A stretch of DNA of 19,528 nucleotides from assembly GCA_013816275.1 (NCBI GenBank), contig JACDER010000002.1, forward strand, positions 1 through 19,528. Direction: 5' to 3'. Shown one piece after another: positions 13,122-19,260 of the stretch. The notes beneath the pieces are model-generated. The model worked only from the letters and a program-made list of their open reading frames with translations, had not been told where the DNA came from and did not search any database. Each line of letters opens with the position of its first letter. The first letter of the stretch is position 1. Source of the stretch: Actinomycetota bacterium (GTDB lineage: Bacteria; Actinomycetota; Thermoleophilia; Gaiellales; Gaiellaceae). The translations under genes were made by a program, and so were the position numbers.

Positions 13122-14431
13122 CCTTCGGCCGCACGCTCCTCTGCGCCTACGGCCTCGCGATCCTCGTCCGGGAAGGTGACCGTCAGGCCTTGGATGCGCG
13201 TGCCTTCCACCTCGTCGATCTTGAAGCGGATCCCCCCGTGCTCGATCTCATCCCCCGCCTCGGGAGCGCGGCCGAGCTGCCCGAACACAAAGCCCGCGAC
13301 CGTGTGGTAGTCCTCGTCGGGGAGCGTGGTCCCGAGCTGTTCGTTGAAGTCGTCGATCGGGAACGTTCCATGGATGCGGACCGTCCGGTCGTCGAGGCGC
13401 TCGATCGACTCGTCCGGCAGGTCGAACTCGTCCTCGATCTCGCCGACGATCTCCTCCAGCAGATCCTCGAGCGTCACGATCCCCTCCATCGCGCCGTACT
13501 CGTCGAGAACGATCGCCATGTGCTGGTTCTGGGAGCGGAATTCCGCGAGCAGGGCGGCGAGGTCCTTCGTCTCGGGAACCACGAAGGCGTCCCTGAGCAG
13601 CTCTTCGATCCTGACCTCGGCGATGCCTCGGTCCATCAGCGCCGCAAAGAGGTCCCGCACGTGGAGGATCCCCACGATCTCGTCCAGCGAGCCCCGGTAC
13701 ACCGGGTACCGGGTGTACGGCGAGTCCATGACGGCCTCGAGCGCTTCCTCCGACGGAAGGTCGATCGAGAGCGCGACCACCTCCGGCCTGTGGACCATCA
13801 CGTCGGCGGCCTCCTTGTCGGCGAAGTCGAAGACCTTGTAGAGCATCTCCTGCTCCTCCTGCTCGATCTCCCCGTGCCGCTTCGAGCGGTCGAGCAGCAT
13901 CTTCAGCTCGGCCTCGGAATGGACGTCGCCCTCGGCGCCCGGAGGCTCCATTCCCATCGCGTGCAGGATCTGCTCCGTCGCCCAGCGCAGGATCCAGATC
14001 AGCGGCTTGAACAGGATGAAGAAGCCGCGCACTGGGCCCGAGACGGCGAGCGCGACGCGGTCCGAATACCTGAGCGCGATCCCCTTGGGGACGAGCTCGC
14101 CGATCACGACGTGGAAGAAGGTGATGATCAGGAAGGCGAAGGTGAACGAGAGCGCGGTGGCAAGGAACGGGTCGAACAGGTTGGCGAGCACGGGCTCTCC
14201 GACGGCGCCGATGCCCAGAGAGGTCAGGGTCACGCCGAGCTGCATCGCGGCGATGAAGCGCGGCGGGTCGGTCGTGATGCCCATGACCGCGCGGGCGCTG
14301 CGGTTGCCCTGCTCCTCCAGCTCGCGGATGCGCGTTCGGCGCGCCGTCACGAGGCCGTACTCCGCCGCCACGAAGAATCCGTTCAGCAGGATCAGCGCCG
14401 CGACGGCGAGCAGTTCGAGGAAGGTGGTCAC
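13118..14431 (-). CDS. CNNM/HlyC/CorC family membrane protein with CBS domains
   Basis: A 437-aa protein in the usual CNNM order. A DUF21 transmembrane domain spans about 1-160 ([61 protein letters not shown]). A CBS pair lies at about 210-330 ([65 protein letters not shown]). The CorC/HlyC C-terminal domain is at about 345-425 ([35 protein letters not shown]). Family members are linked to magnesium/cobalt homeostasis. GTG 14431 is the start, giving [22 protein letters not shown] about 7 nt upstream is the only ribosome-binding candidate. The gene follows the MBL hydrolase by 53 bp. Confidence 0.95.
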   Translation of the reverse strand: MTTFLELLAVAALILLNGFFVAAEYGLVTARRTRIRELEEQGNRSARAVMGITTDPPRFIAAMQLGVTLTSLGIGAVGEPVLANLFDPFLATALSFTFAFLIITFFHVVIGELVPKGIALRYSDRVALAVSGPVRGFFILFKPLIWILRWATEQILHAMGMEPPGAEGDVHSEAELKMLLDRSKRHGEIEQEEQEMLYKVFDFADKEAADVMVHRPEVVALSIDLPSEEALEAVMDSPYTRYPVYRGSLDEIVGILHVRDLFAALMDRGIAEVRIEELLRDAFVVPETKDLAALLAEFRSQNQHMAIVLDEYGAMEGIVTLEDLLEEIVGEIEDEFDLPDESIERLDDRTVRIHGTFPIDDFNEQLGTTLPDEDYHTVAGFVFGQLGRAPEAGDEIEHGGIRFKIDEVEGTRIQGLTVTFPDEDREAVGAEERAAEG

Positions 14432-14484
14432 GTCAAATCCCCGCCGGGCGGACGTCTAGGAATGTCTTCGTCGTCCAACAGGAT

Positions 14485-15411
14485 CTAGGCCGCAGTATAG
14501 GTAACGGGTGTGACGTCTCCTTGCCGCGCGCCGTCGCCGGTAGCGACGAGGCGATCGAGATGCGCCAGCGTCTCGGCGACCGCAAAACGGCGCGGTGACG
14601 GGCCGAGGTTCCCTGGGAAGAGATCGAGCGAGATCTCGTAGCCCGTGCGCGGGTCAGATCCGAGCGCGTCGCTCGTCGCCGCGAGCCGCTCGTGGTGATG
14701 CTCGAGGATCTCGCGCGCGCGGCCTGCCGGATCGTGCATCGGCTCACCGTGCGAGGGAAGCGCGAGCCTGGGAGCGAGCCGCACGGTCCGCTCGAGCGAC
14801 GAGAGGTAGGCGCCGAGAGGATCCGGTGATGACTCGGGGTAGACGCCGACGGCCGGCGTGATGTCCGGGAGGAGATGGTCGCCCGTGAGCAAGACCCCCT
14901 CGCGCAGAAAGCCGACGTGGCCGTCGGCGTGGCCCGGGAGCGCGACGACCTCCCAGGCGTCGACCGAGTCGCCGTCGTCGAGGAGCCGCGGATCGCGCGC
15001 GAAGTGGATCAGCGGGAGGGCCTCGCGGTCTCGCTCGAGCATCGTGTCGACCATCTCGGCGGGCACGCCGTTTCGCCGGAACCAGTCCGCGATCCGTTCC
15101 GGCCAGCCCGGATCCCCCCAGACGAGCTCGCACTGCTCGTAGTCCAGCCGGCCCTGAAAGAGAGGCGCGCCGGTGACGGCGGCCGCGATCTCGCCTCCCC
15201 AGACGTGGTCGGGATGGAAATGCGTGATCACGATCGCGTCGATCGGCTCTCCGAGCTCGGCGCGAAAGAACTCCTCGAGCCCTGGGAGCGCAAGCCCCGT
15301 ATCGACCAGAAGCCTCCCTTCGTCTCCTTCGACCACGTAGCAGTGGACGTGGCCCGGCCTGACCGGGAGCTGGATCGTGAGGCGCGCGATTCCGGGCTCG
15401 ATCTCCTGCAT
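14485..15411 (-). CDS. MBL-fold metallo-hydrolase
   Basis: A 308-aa metallo-beta-lactamase-fold hydrolase. The metal motif THFHPDH at 63-69 gives H64, H66, D68 and H69. Further ligands are in LPGHADGHVGF, LLTGDHLLPD and LPSHGEPM. The length and the C-terminal helical part (REILEHHHERLAA, AVAETLAHLDRLVATG) resemble glyoxalase II-like and LACTB2-like proteins. It may act on a thioester or on nucleic acid, and the sequence does not decide which. The frame is open to 15534, but homology begins at MQEIEPGIARLTIQL, so ATG 15411 is chosen. It is divergent from the radical SAM gene across 43 bp that contain a LexA-type palindrome. Confidence 0.92.
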   Translation of the reverse strand: MQEIEPGIARLTIQLPVRPGHVHCYVVEGDEGRLLVDTGLALPGLEEFFRAELGEPIDAIVITHFHPDHVWGGEIAAAVTGAPLFQGRLDYEQCELVWGDPGWPERIADWFRRNGVPAEMVDTMLERDREALPLIHFARDPRLLDDGDSVDAWEVVALPGHADGHVGFLREGVLLTGDHLLPDITPAVGVYPESSPDPLGAYLSSLERTVRLAPRLALPSHGEPMHDPAGRAREILEHHHERLAATSDALGSDPRTGYEISLDLFPGNLGPSPRRFAVAETLAHLDRLVATGDGARQGDVTPVTYTAA

Positions 15412-15424
15412 GAGGTCATTGTTG

Positions 15425-15446
15425 TATACGAACATCTGTTCGTATA
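15425..15446. promoter_or_regulatory. Predicted LexA (SOS) operator
   Basis: A perfect palindrome: 10-bp arm TATACGAACA, spacer TC, then the exact reverse complement of the arm. The centre, CGAACATCTGTTCG (15429-15442), fits the LexA box CGAAC-N4-GTTCG known from Firmicutes and Actinobacteria. It lies directly before and partly over the TATAAT of the radical SAM gene, the classical place for a repressor. It is also 14 bp from the ATG of the divergent MBL gene and could repress both. Confidence 0.8.
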
Positions 15447-15457
15447 ATGGAGCTGTG
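15443..15457 (+). promoter_or_regulatory. Consensus -10 box and leaderless start of the radical SAM gene
   Basis: TATAAT at 15443-15448 is a perfect sigma-70 -10 and lies exactly 6 nt before GTG 15455. A weak -35 (TTGTTG, 15419-15424) is 18 bp upstream. The GGAG at 15449-15452 is only 2 nt from GTG, too close for a ribosome-binding site. Confidence 0.7.
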
Positions 15458-16351
15458 CGCACCGAGTACCGCGAAGAGCCGTGCAAGTCCGCGCTCAACC
15501 GCGTGCGGGGAATGATGTTCGACTGGTCGCTCAACCCCTACATGGGCTGCGTCCACCAGTGCACGTTCTGTTACGTCCGCGCGTTCGAGCTGCGAGCCGA
15601 CCGGCCGTATGACGACCGCTACGGCACGTCGATCCGCGTCAAGGTCAACGTCGCGGAGGTGCTGCGCCGCGAGCTCGCACGCGCGAGCTGGAAGCACGAG
15701 ACCGTCGCGATCGGCGCGGCGACCGATCCGTACCAGCCCGCGGAGGGCCGCTACCGGCTGACGCGCGCGTGCATCGAGGCGCTATCGGACGCGCACAACC
15801 CGTTCGACATCATCACCCGCGGCCCGCTGATCCTCCGGGACCTGGACGTGCTGCAGGAGGCCGCAAGGCGGGCGAACGTGCGAGTGACCTTCTCTGTCCC
15901 GACGCTCGACGAGCGCGTCTGGCGGACGACCGAGCCGGGAACGGCGCCGCCGCGGCAGCGGCTCCGAGTGCTGAAGCAGCTCGTGGAAGGCGGGATCGAC
16001 GCCGCCGTCGGGATGGCGCCCATCCTCCCGGGCATCTCGGACAAGCCGGAGCTGCTGCGCGAGGTGGTCAAGGCCGCACGTGAGGCCGGCGCCACCGGCG
16101 TGTGGGCCAACGTGCTCAACCTGCGGCCGGGCACCCGCAAGCACTTCCTCGAGCATCTGGCGGAGGACTGGCCCGAGGAGGCGGAGCGCTACGAGCGTCT
16201 CTATGCGCGGCGCGCGTACCTCGGAAAGGACGTGTCCGGGCCGGTGCAGGCGACGATCGCGGAGCTCAAGCGCGAGTACGGCGTGTCGGACCGGCGCAAG
16301 ACGAGGCTCACTCCAGCTCCCGAGCCCGAGCAACTCGAGCTCGCTGTCTAA
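15455..16351 (+). CDS. Radical SAM protein, Rv2578c family
   Basis: A 298-aa radical SAM enzyme. The [4Fe-4S]/SAM motif CxxxCxxC is C32, C36 and C39 in NPYMGCVHQCTFCYVRAFE, preceded by the family's N-terminal EPCKSALNRVRGMMFDWSLNPY. ATDPYQPAEGRYRLTR, FDIITRGPLILRDLDVL and VTFSVPTLDERVWRTTEPGTAPPRQRL follow through the partial TIM barrel. The family is distantly like spore photoproduct lyase (SplB), and its reaction is unknown. I recall that Rv2578c of M. tuberculosis belongs to the LexA regulon, which agrees with the SOS box here. GTG 15455 is chosen from the family start and the -10 position. The 62-aa gene follows after 13 bp. Confidence 0.93.
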   Translation: MRTEYREEPCKSALNRVRGMMFDWSLNPYMGCVHQCTFCYVRAFELRADRPYDDRYGTSIRVKVNVAEVLRRELARASWKHETVAIGAATDPYQPAEGRYRLTRACIEALSDAHNPFDIITRGPLILRDLDVLQEAARRANVRVTFSVPTLDERVWRTTEPGTAPPRQRLRVLKQLVEGGIDAAVGMAPILPGISDKPELLREVVKAAREAGATGVWANVLNLRPGTRKHFLEHLAEDWPEEAERYERLYARRAYLGKDVSGPVQATIAELKREYGVSDRRKTRLTPAPEPEQLELAV

Positions 16352-16352
16352 A

Positions 16353-16367
16353 TAGAATGGCGCCATG
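16353..16367 (+). promoter_or_regulatory. -10 box and leaderless start of the 62-aa gene
   Basis: TAGAAT at 16353-16358 (5 of 6 consensus) lies exactly 6 nt before ATG 16365. Although the gene starts only 13 bp after the radical SAM stop, it appears to have its own promoter. Confidence 0.55.
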
Positions 16368-16553
16368 GCGGAGAACGGCTATCTCCTGTTCGTGTGGAAG
16401 TCGAGCGGCTACGAGCTCGAGGAGCGCTCCGGCGAACCGCCGAAGCCTGGCGAGCGGGTCGAGGTCGGCGAGGAGACCCAGTGGGTGTCCAAGGTCGCAG
16501 CTTCGCCGCTCCCCGGCGACTCTCGCCTGTGCGTGTACCTACAGGCTGCTTAG
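16365..16553 (+). CDS. Small conserved-looking protein of unknown function
   Basis: A 62-aa soluble acidic protein, beginning MAENGYLLFVWKSSGYELEERSG and containing PPKPGERVEVGEETQWVSKVAASPLPGD and a C-terminal CVYLQAA. The pattern of short strands joined by Pro/Gly turns suggests a small beta-barrel. There is no signal peptide, membrane segment or catalytic motif. A real gene is supported by the near-consensus -10 box at leaderless spacing and by sensible residue composition. It may be co-transcribed with the SOS-controlled radical SAM gene by read-through, so a shared stress role is possible but not shown. Its last 15 bp overlap the convergent FAD oxidoreductase gene. Confidence 0.72.
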   Translation: MAENGYLLFVWKSSGYELEERSGEPPKPGERVEVGEETQWVSKVAASPLPGDSRLCVYLQAA

Positions 16554-17642
16554 GGCTTCTGCGGCCGTGAGGCCGAGCACCAGCGCGGCGGCGAGGCCGC
16601 TCGCGTAGCCGCCGACCGCGATCCCCCCTACGTCTACCCCCGCGGCGAACAGACCGTCGATCGGCGCGCCGTCGGCGCCCAGCACCCGCGCGCGATCGTC
16701 CACCCTCAGACCCCCAACCGTGTGCGTGATCCCGGCGGCGACGTGCACGGCGTACCGGTACGAGTCGGGCAGGTCGAAGCCGAGCTCCGGGGCCGTCAGC
16801 ACGGCTCCCCCGGAGTCGCGTGCAGCTTCGATCATCTCCGACACGCTGCGCCCGCGAATCCGGACGTCCAGCGTCGGGTCGTCCACGACATACCACGCCC
16901 GCCCGCCCGGCTGGCGCGCGATCGCCTGGACGAGATCGGTCTCCGCCCACGAGATCGGATCGGGCGCGAACTCCTCTCCATCCTCGTTCAGCACCAGCGC
17001 GTAGCTCCCGTAGAGCTGGGCCAGCTCGACGAATTTCTCCTCCGGCACGCGTGCGGGAGGAGCAGGCATCGCGCGCCCGTAGAACTCGTCGAGCCCGGCC
17101 GAGAGCGCGGCTCCGCGGGCTAGCCCGATACGCAGGCCGTCTCCGGCGCTCCAGGGATTCGCGCGCAGGAGAACGGGCTCGCCGGTGATGTGACGCTTGA
17201 CGAGCTCGGAGTCGCCCTGGAATCCTCCGGTCGCTAGGAGCAGCGCCTCGCCCGTCTCAGAAAGCGGCTCTCCGAGCCTGATCTCGCCCGCCGCACCGAC
17301 GAGCACGTCCGTCAGCCCCTTCGGGTCGAACCGCTTCCCGATCGTGCGGGGATTCCCGGTCTCCCCCCAGACGACCGGAGCGCCCAGCGACTCGAGCCAG
17401 GCGAGCGCCTCGTCGAGCCGCTCGACGATCAGCTCCTGGAGGAGCGGGTCTCCTCCCGGGCACTCGGCGCGGAAGTCCTCGAGCGAGCGGTAGCGCCAGA
17501 CGACGCAGCTCGATAGCAGCATCGATCCGCCGGGCCGGTCGCCCTTCTCGAACACGACGGGATCGGCACCGAGCTCGCGCGCGCGGGCGGCCGCGCAGAG
17601 GCCCGCCATGCCCGCGCCGGCGATATGGATCGCGCGACTCAG
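16539..17642 (-). CDS. FAD-dependent oxidoreductase (fumarate reductase/ketosteroid dehydrogenase-like), probable CTG start
   Basis: A 367-aa flavoprotein of the FAD_binding_2 type if read from CTG 17642-17640. The dinucleotide-binding loop GAGMAG is then at 9-14 after strand AIHIA, and E32 in VVFEKGDRPGGS binds the ribose. ALLLATGGF, the VHVAAGITHTVGGLRVD segment near the C-terminus and the closing IDGLFAAGVDVGGIAVGGYASGLAAALVLG are typical of fumarate reductase-like flavoproteins. The first ATG (17609) would cut through the Rossmann motif and lose strand 1. There is no ATG, GTG or TTG upstream in frame, and CTG overlaps the stop of the preceding VOC gene as CTGA, a coupling geometry. The substrate is unknown. 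It is shorter than many family members of about 450-500 aa, with a reduced substrate domain. Confidence 0.85.
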   Translation of the reverse strand: MSRAIHIAGAGMAGLCAAARARELGADPVVFEKGDRPGGSMLLSSCVVWRYRSLEDFRAECPGGDPLLQELIVERLDEALAWLESLGAPVVWGETGNPRTIGKRFDPKGLTDVLVGAAGEIRLGEPLSETGEALLLATGGFQGDSELVKRHITGEPVLLRANPWSAGDGLRIGLARGAALSAGLDEFYGRAMPAPPARVPEEKFVELAQLYGSYALVLNEDGEEFAPDPISWAETDLVQAIARQPGGRAWYVVDDPTLDVRIRGRSVSEMIEAARDSGGAVLTAPELGFDLPDSYRYAVHVAAGITHTVGGLRVDDRARVLGADGAPIDGLFAAGVDVGGIAVGGYASGLAAALVLGLTAAEALSSL

Positions 17643-18340
17643 GTCAGAGCGAAGCCGGGTTTGTGCTCGACATACTCGAGCTTGACGCGCTCGGGACCGA
17701 AGACGAAAACGGCGTAAGTGTTGGCGGCGTCCACGACCTTGTCGATCTCCACACCGAGCTCCTTCGCCTCGTCGATGTGGTCTGCCGCCGACTCCACGCG
17801 CATGGCCAGGTGGTTGAGCAAAGGACGCGCGGGCATGGCGGCGGTGCCGGGGTGGAACTCGACGAACGCGCCGCCGACCTCGACCCGGTTGGCGCCCGAC
17901 GGGCCGGGCTCGGCCGCGGAAAACCCGAGCGGAACGTAGGCAGCCGCGGTCTCCTCGGGATCCGCGGAGTAGAGCGCGACGTGATCGAGGTCGTATTCGA
18001 CCGCCGTGTCCGCCTCGACGAGCCCGAGGCGCAATCCCTCATGGACGTCGAAGTACGCCTCCCCGTCTCGCGGGCGCTCGAGCTTGACGCCGTCGGAAAG
18101 CTCGGAGAGCGCGTTCTCGAGGTCGGAGACCCGGAGCGCGACGTGCTTGAGGGGGCCCGGCTCGCGAGGCCCGTCCTCGGCGAAGAGCGTCATCTTCCCG
18201 CGACGCGCGTCGGAGCCGACCAGGGTGAAGTCGTCCGTCCGGTCGACAACATGCATGCCCACGCGGGCGGTGAGGAAGTCGGCGATCCGGTCGCGGTCCG
18301 CGACCCAGAGGGCCACGTGGTCGAGGGTCTCGGGCCGCAT
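17639..18340 (-). CDS. Two-domain VOC family protein (extradiol dioxygenase/glyoxalase-like)
   Basis: A 233-aa protein with two VOC modules. The first is at about 1-115 (TLDHVALWVADRDRIADFLTARVGMHVVDRT, then LKHVALRVSDLENALSEL). The second is at about 117-233 (YDLDHVALYSADPEETAAAYVPLGF, then LLNHLAMRVESAADHIDEAKELG and VFVFGPERVKLEYVEHKPGF). His and Glu at the usual strand ends suggest a metal site. The reaction is unknown. ATG 18340 is preferred over GTG 18361 because the first strand begins just after it; AGGG lies close upstream. The stop TGA overlaps the CTG start of the FAD oxidoreductase, so the pair is very likely one operon and may act on the same substrate. It is not closely similar to the VOC protein at 1849-2583. 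Confidence 0.88.
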   Translation of the reverse strand: MRPETLDHVALWVADRDRIADFLTARVGMHVVDRTDDFTLVGSDARRGKMTLFAEDGPREPGPLKHVALRVSDLENALSELSDGVKLERPRDGEAYFDVHEGLRLGLVEADTAVEYDLDHVALYSADPEETAAAYVPLGFSAAEPGPSGANRVEVGGAFVEFHPGTAAMPARPLLNHLAMRVESAADHIDEAKELGVEIDKVVDAANTYAVFVFGPERVKLEYVEHKPGFALT

Positions 18341-18381
18341 CGCCCTGGAGCATAGATACACGGGAGAGGTCTGGGACCCCT

Positions 18382-18407
18382 CCGGCGTATTGATCTACTT
18401 ACGCCGG
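18382..18407. terminator. 8-bp stem-loop at the 3' end of the plasmid-stabilization-type gene
   Basis: CCGGCGTA, a 10-nt loop, then TACGCCGG: a perfect inverted repeat that includes the stop codon of the gene in its loop. No T-tract follows on either strand. It could end or stabilise the transcript; the structure is certain, the role inferred. Confidence 0.4.
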
Positions 18408-18730
18408 TCGACGGCGCGCTGCAGCTGGGCCTTGTTCATTTTCGAGCGACCGGAGATGTTCATCCGCTTCGCCTCGTTGTAGAGCTGCTCCTTCGTCCGG
18501 CCGCGCTCTCTGTTCGTGCCGGACCTGAGCCCGCCGCGCCGGCCGGACGAGATGTCCTGGCGGGACGTGCGCGATGATTCACGAGCCTCGCCGCTCCGCG
18601 CGCGCTCCTTGTTGACCGTACGGGCGGCGATCTCCTTGGCCCTCTTCGTGGAGGCTCCGCTCTTCTTCGCACTGTCCTTGATGTGCTCGTACTGCCGTTC
18701 TCGTTTGTTGCTCCAGGCCTTCTGCGGCAT
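18395..18730 (-). CDS. Small basic 'plasmid stabilization'-type protein with a Rho N-terminal-like C-terminus
   Basis: A 111-aa, strongly basic and hydrophilic protein of a family often annotated as plasmid stabilization protein but widespread on chromosomes. The N-terminal block MPQKAWSNKRERQYEHIKDSA continues with KRAKEIAARTVNKERARSGE. A Ser/Arg-rich linker occupies about 45-79. The C-terminal TKEQLYNEAKRMNISGRSKMNKAQLQRAV resembles the SAP/Rho N-terminal helix-extended-loop-helix fold, so nucleic-acid binding is plausible. The actual role is unknown. ATG 18730 is fixed by a perfect AAGGAGG (18742-18736) 5 nt upstream. This is the only strong Shine-Dalgarno sequence I found in the window. 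The frame continues upstream to 19135, but that part is not supported. Confidence 0.88.
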   Translation of the reverse strand: MPQKAWSNKRERQYEHIKDSAKKSGASTKRAKEIAARTVNKERARSGEARESSRTSRQDISSGRRGGLRSGTNRERGRTKEQLYNEAKRMNISGRSKMNKAQLQRAVDRRK

Positions 18731-18735
18731 CTGAA

Positions 18736-18742
18736 CCTCCTT
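18736..18742 (-). promoter_or_regulatory. Consensus ribosome-binding site AAGGAGG
   Basis: AAGGAGG with 5-nt spacing decides the start of the 111-aa gene. It implies a leadered transcript, in contrast to the many leaderless-looking genes in this window. Confidence 0.85.
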
Positions 18743-18803
18743 GTGTTGCCGTGTCAGATGGGCATGCCCGTTCCGTGTCGTCATCAATCGCGCCGGCTGG
18801 CGT

Positions 18804-18822
18804 AAATCGGCACGAAATCGGC
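18804..18822. repeat. Direct repeat AAATCGGC, 11-bp period
   Basis: Two exact 8-bp copies one helical turn apart, 74-92 bp upstream of the 111-aa gene's ATG. A third, inverted copy lies at 18935-18942. This is operator-like, but no regulator is identified. Confidence 0.5.
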
Positions 18823-18876
18823 GCAGCTTCGGGCGATTTGCCCCGGTAGGCTCGGCCTCGGGAGGAGGGCGGACGG

Positions 18877-18899
18877 ACTCCCCGCCCAGGGTGGGGAGT
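18877..18899. other. 23-bp near-perfect inverted repeat
   Basis: ACTCCCC pairs with GGGGAGT (7 bp) around GCCCAGGGT, whose CCC/GGG can extend the stem across one G-T mismatch (a wobble pair in RNA). It could be a terminator hairpin or a protein site; no T-tract follows. Confidence 0.5.
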
Positions 18900-19260
18900 G
18901 TGGAGCGGCCTTCTCTGAAGAAGCCGGCGGACCCGCCGATTTCCCTTCCGCGCCGATAGTCGAAGCTACGGTGGAGTCCCTTACCGCGCGTTGGGCCGGC
19001 TCGTAAACGGTGGCCATCCCACAGCGGACGTACTGGAACAATCGGCCGCGGCAACGGCGTTAGCAGATTCTCGTAATGCGCGAACGCGGAGGTGGAAGCG
19101 AGCGACCAAGCTCGTGGAGTCCACGGCTTCCGCACGCCGAACCGTCAGTCCGTAGCGCATCGGGCCGAGCCTTACGATCTTCTCGTACTTTGGCTGGCTC
19201 AGCCGTCGCCCGAAGCGGAAATCACTCGCCGTCACACCGAAAAGATTACTCGGCTACGGC

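Larger units (their letters stand above)
18731..19260. other. 530-bp gap between the ferredoxin and the small basic protein gene, with operator-like repeats
   Basis: I find no convincing gene, tRNA or mobile element. The open frame running through it on the minus strand lacks protein-like features. It holds the palindrome GGGCATGCCC (18760-18769) and three copies of AAATCGGC: direct at 18804-18811 and 18815-18822, inverted at 18935-18942. A strong stem-loop lies at 18877-18899 and a weaker one near 18908-18925. It is the longest non-coding stretch in an otherwise very compact window. Confidence 0.6.

Noticed and set aside
13361..13370. GGAACGTTCC palindrome as a second LexA site
   Set aside because: It lacks the four-base spacer of the GAAC-N4-GTTC box and lies inside the CorC-type coding sequence.
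18731..19135. Protein-coding extension of the 111-aa gene
   Set aside because: A perfect AAGGAGG fixes the start at 18730, and the upstream translation has no protein-like features.
18961..19260. tRNA or other structured RNA in the gap
   Set aside because: I found no GTTCRA T-loop with a matching acceptor stem on either strand. A small RNA cannot be excluded by eye.
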